Positions 14,050 through 14,248 of a stretch of 14,248 nucleotides of DNA are shown here, one piece after another. The translations under genes and the position numbers were made by a program. Each line of letters opens with the position of its first letter. The first letter of the stretch is position 1. The DNA is from Candidatus Rokuibacteriota bacterium (GTDB lineage Bacteria; Methylomirabilota; Methylomirabilia; Rokubacteriales; CSP1-6): assembly GCA_016179165.1 (NCBI GenBank), contig JACORX010000055.1:1-14248 (forward strand), given 5' to 3'. The notes below the pieces were generated by a model, which was given only the letters and a program-made list of their open reading frames with translations, was not told the origin of the DNA and did not search any database.

Positions 14050-14240
14050 CGCCTGCCGAAAATATGCAGGCGGCTCAAAAAGGTCCAGATGCAAGGCGGC
14101 GAGCGCCGCGGCACCCCGAGGCGTACTCCAACTCAGCCCTCGCCTCGTGGCTGCGCCCCTCAGCTCGAACGGCCACGTACGTTGAGGGGTGCCGCAAGCT
14201 CGCCAACGAAGCAGATGGGCCCTTATCGGCGGCCTGCTAG
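14050..14240. repeat. Hairpin element D at the right end of the window
   Basis: Opens with a perfect 7-bp hairpin CGCCTGC-N9-GCAGGCG (14050-14072) whose second arm begins the left 27-mer (14066-14092). The right 27-mer is at 14211-14237 and the element ends with CCTGCTAG at 14233-14240. Inner hairpin arms (GGCGAGCGCCGCGGCACCCC and its imperfect partner) flank a 50-nt loop module at 14127-14176. From 14088 to 14248 it matches the reverse complement of element B and its flank with two differences. It lies 18 bp upstream of the monooxygenase start. The window stops 8 bases beyond the element, so what lies on its other side is unknown. Confidence 0.85.
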
Positions 14241-14248
14241 GTCATGGG

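Noticed and set aside
3165..14240. CRISPR-like array from the repeated elements
   Set aside because: Repeats are kilobases apart, palindromic and modular, not short regularly spaced units, and no cas genes are present.

Overview
The window is GC-rich bacterial DNA from a Gram-negative organism: it encodes the outer-membrane LPS-assembly protein LptD and a periplasmic HtrA protease. Gene order, codon bias and the style of the intergenic repeats would fit an uncultured lineage such as Rokubacteria/Methylomirabilota. That placement is a guess from general resemblance, not a computed result.

Layout. Positions 1-7012 (minus strand, read right to left) hold a biosynthetic cluster: trpC, trpF, trpB, trpA, accD, folC and lptD, the last cut by the window edge. 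Most junctions are tight; trpF/trpB, trpB/trpA and accD/folC overlap by ATGA, and folC/lptD overlap by 10 bp. Together the trp genes convert phosphoribosyl-anthranilate to tryptophan; trpE, trpG and trpD are not here. trpB carries one in-frame TGA at codon 140, where a cysteine codon is expected. Positions 7226-8443 (minus) hold pncB (NAD salvage) and 8567-9430 (minus) galU (UDP-glucose). These two are followed by a divergent gene, htrA (plus, 9586-10791), with a near-consensus promoter. Positions 11012-14032 (minus) hold a compact group: a flavin-dependent luciferase-like monooxygenase, a SAM methyltransferase, a 65-residue orphan protein and a cytidylate-kinase-like protein fused to a BON domain.

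The most unusual content is a family of four ~190-216 bp hairpin elements (A 3165-3379, B 7021-7229, C 10800-11015, D 14050-14240). Each has 27-28 nt imperfect terminal inverted repeats, a nested inner hairpin with a conserved asymmetric tip, CTAG or CTAG-like edges, and exchangeable internal modules. A, B and C share the TAG stop codon of a neighbouring gene. B and D are nearly identical over 161 bp, and the window ends within or just past D. A further degenerate tandem of one module lies between trpF and trpC and supplies the last codons of trpC. No tRNA, rRNA, CRISPR array, transposase gene or integrase was seen, and no gene-free stretch exceeds about 220 bp.
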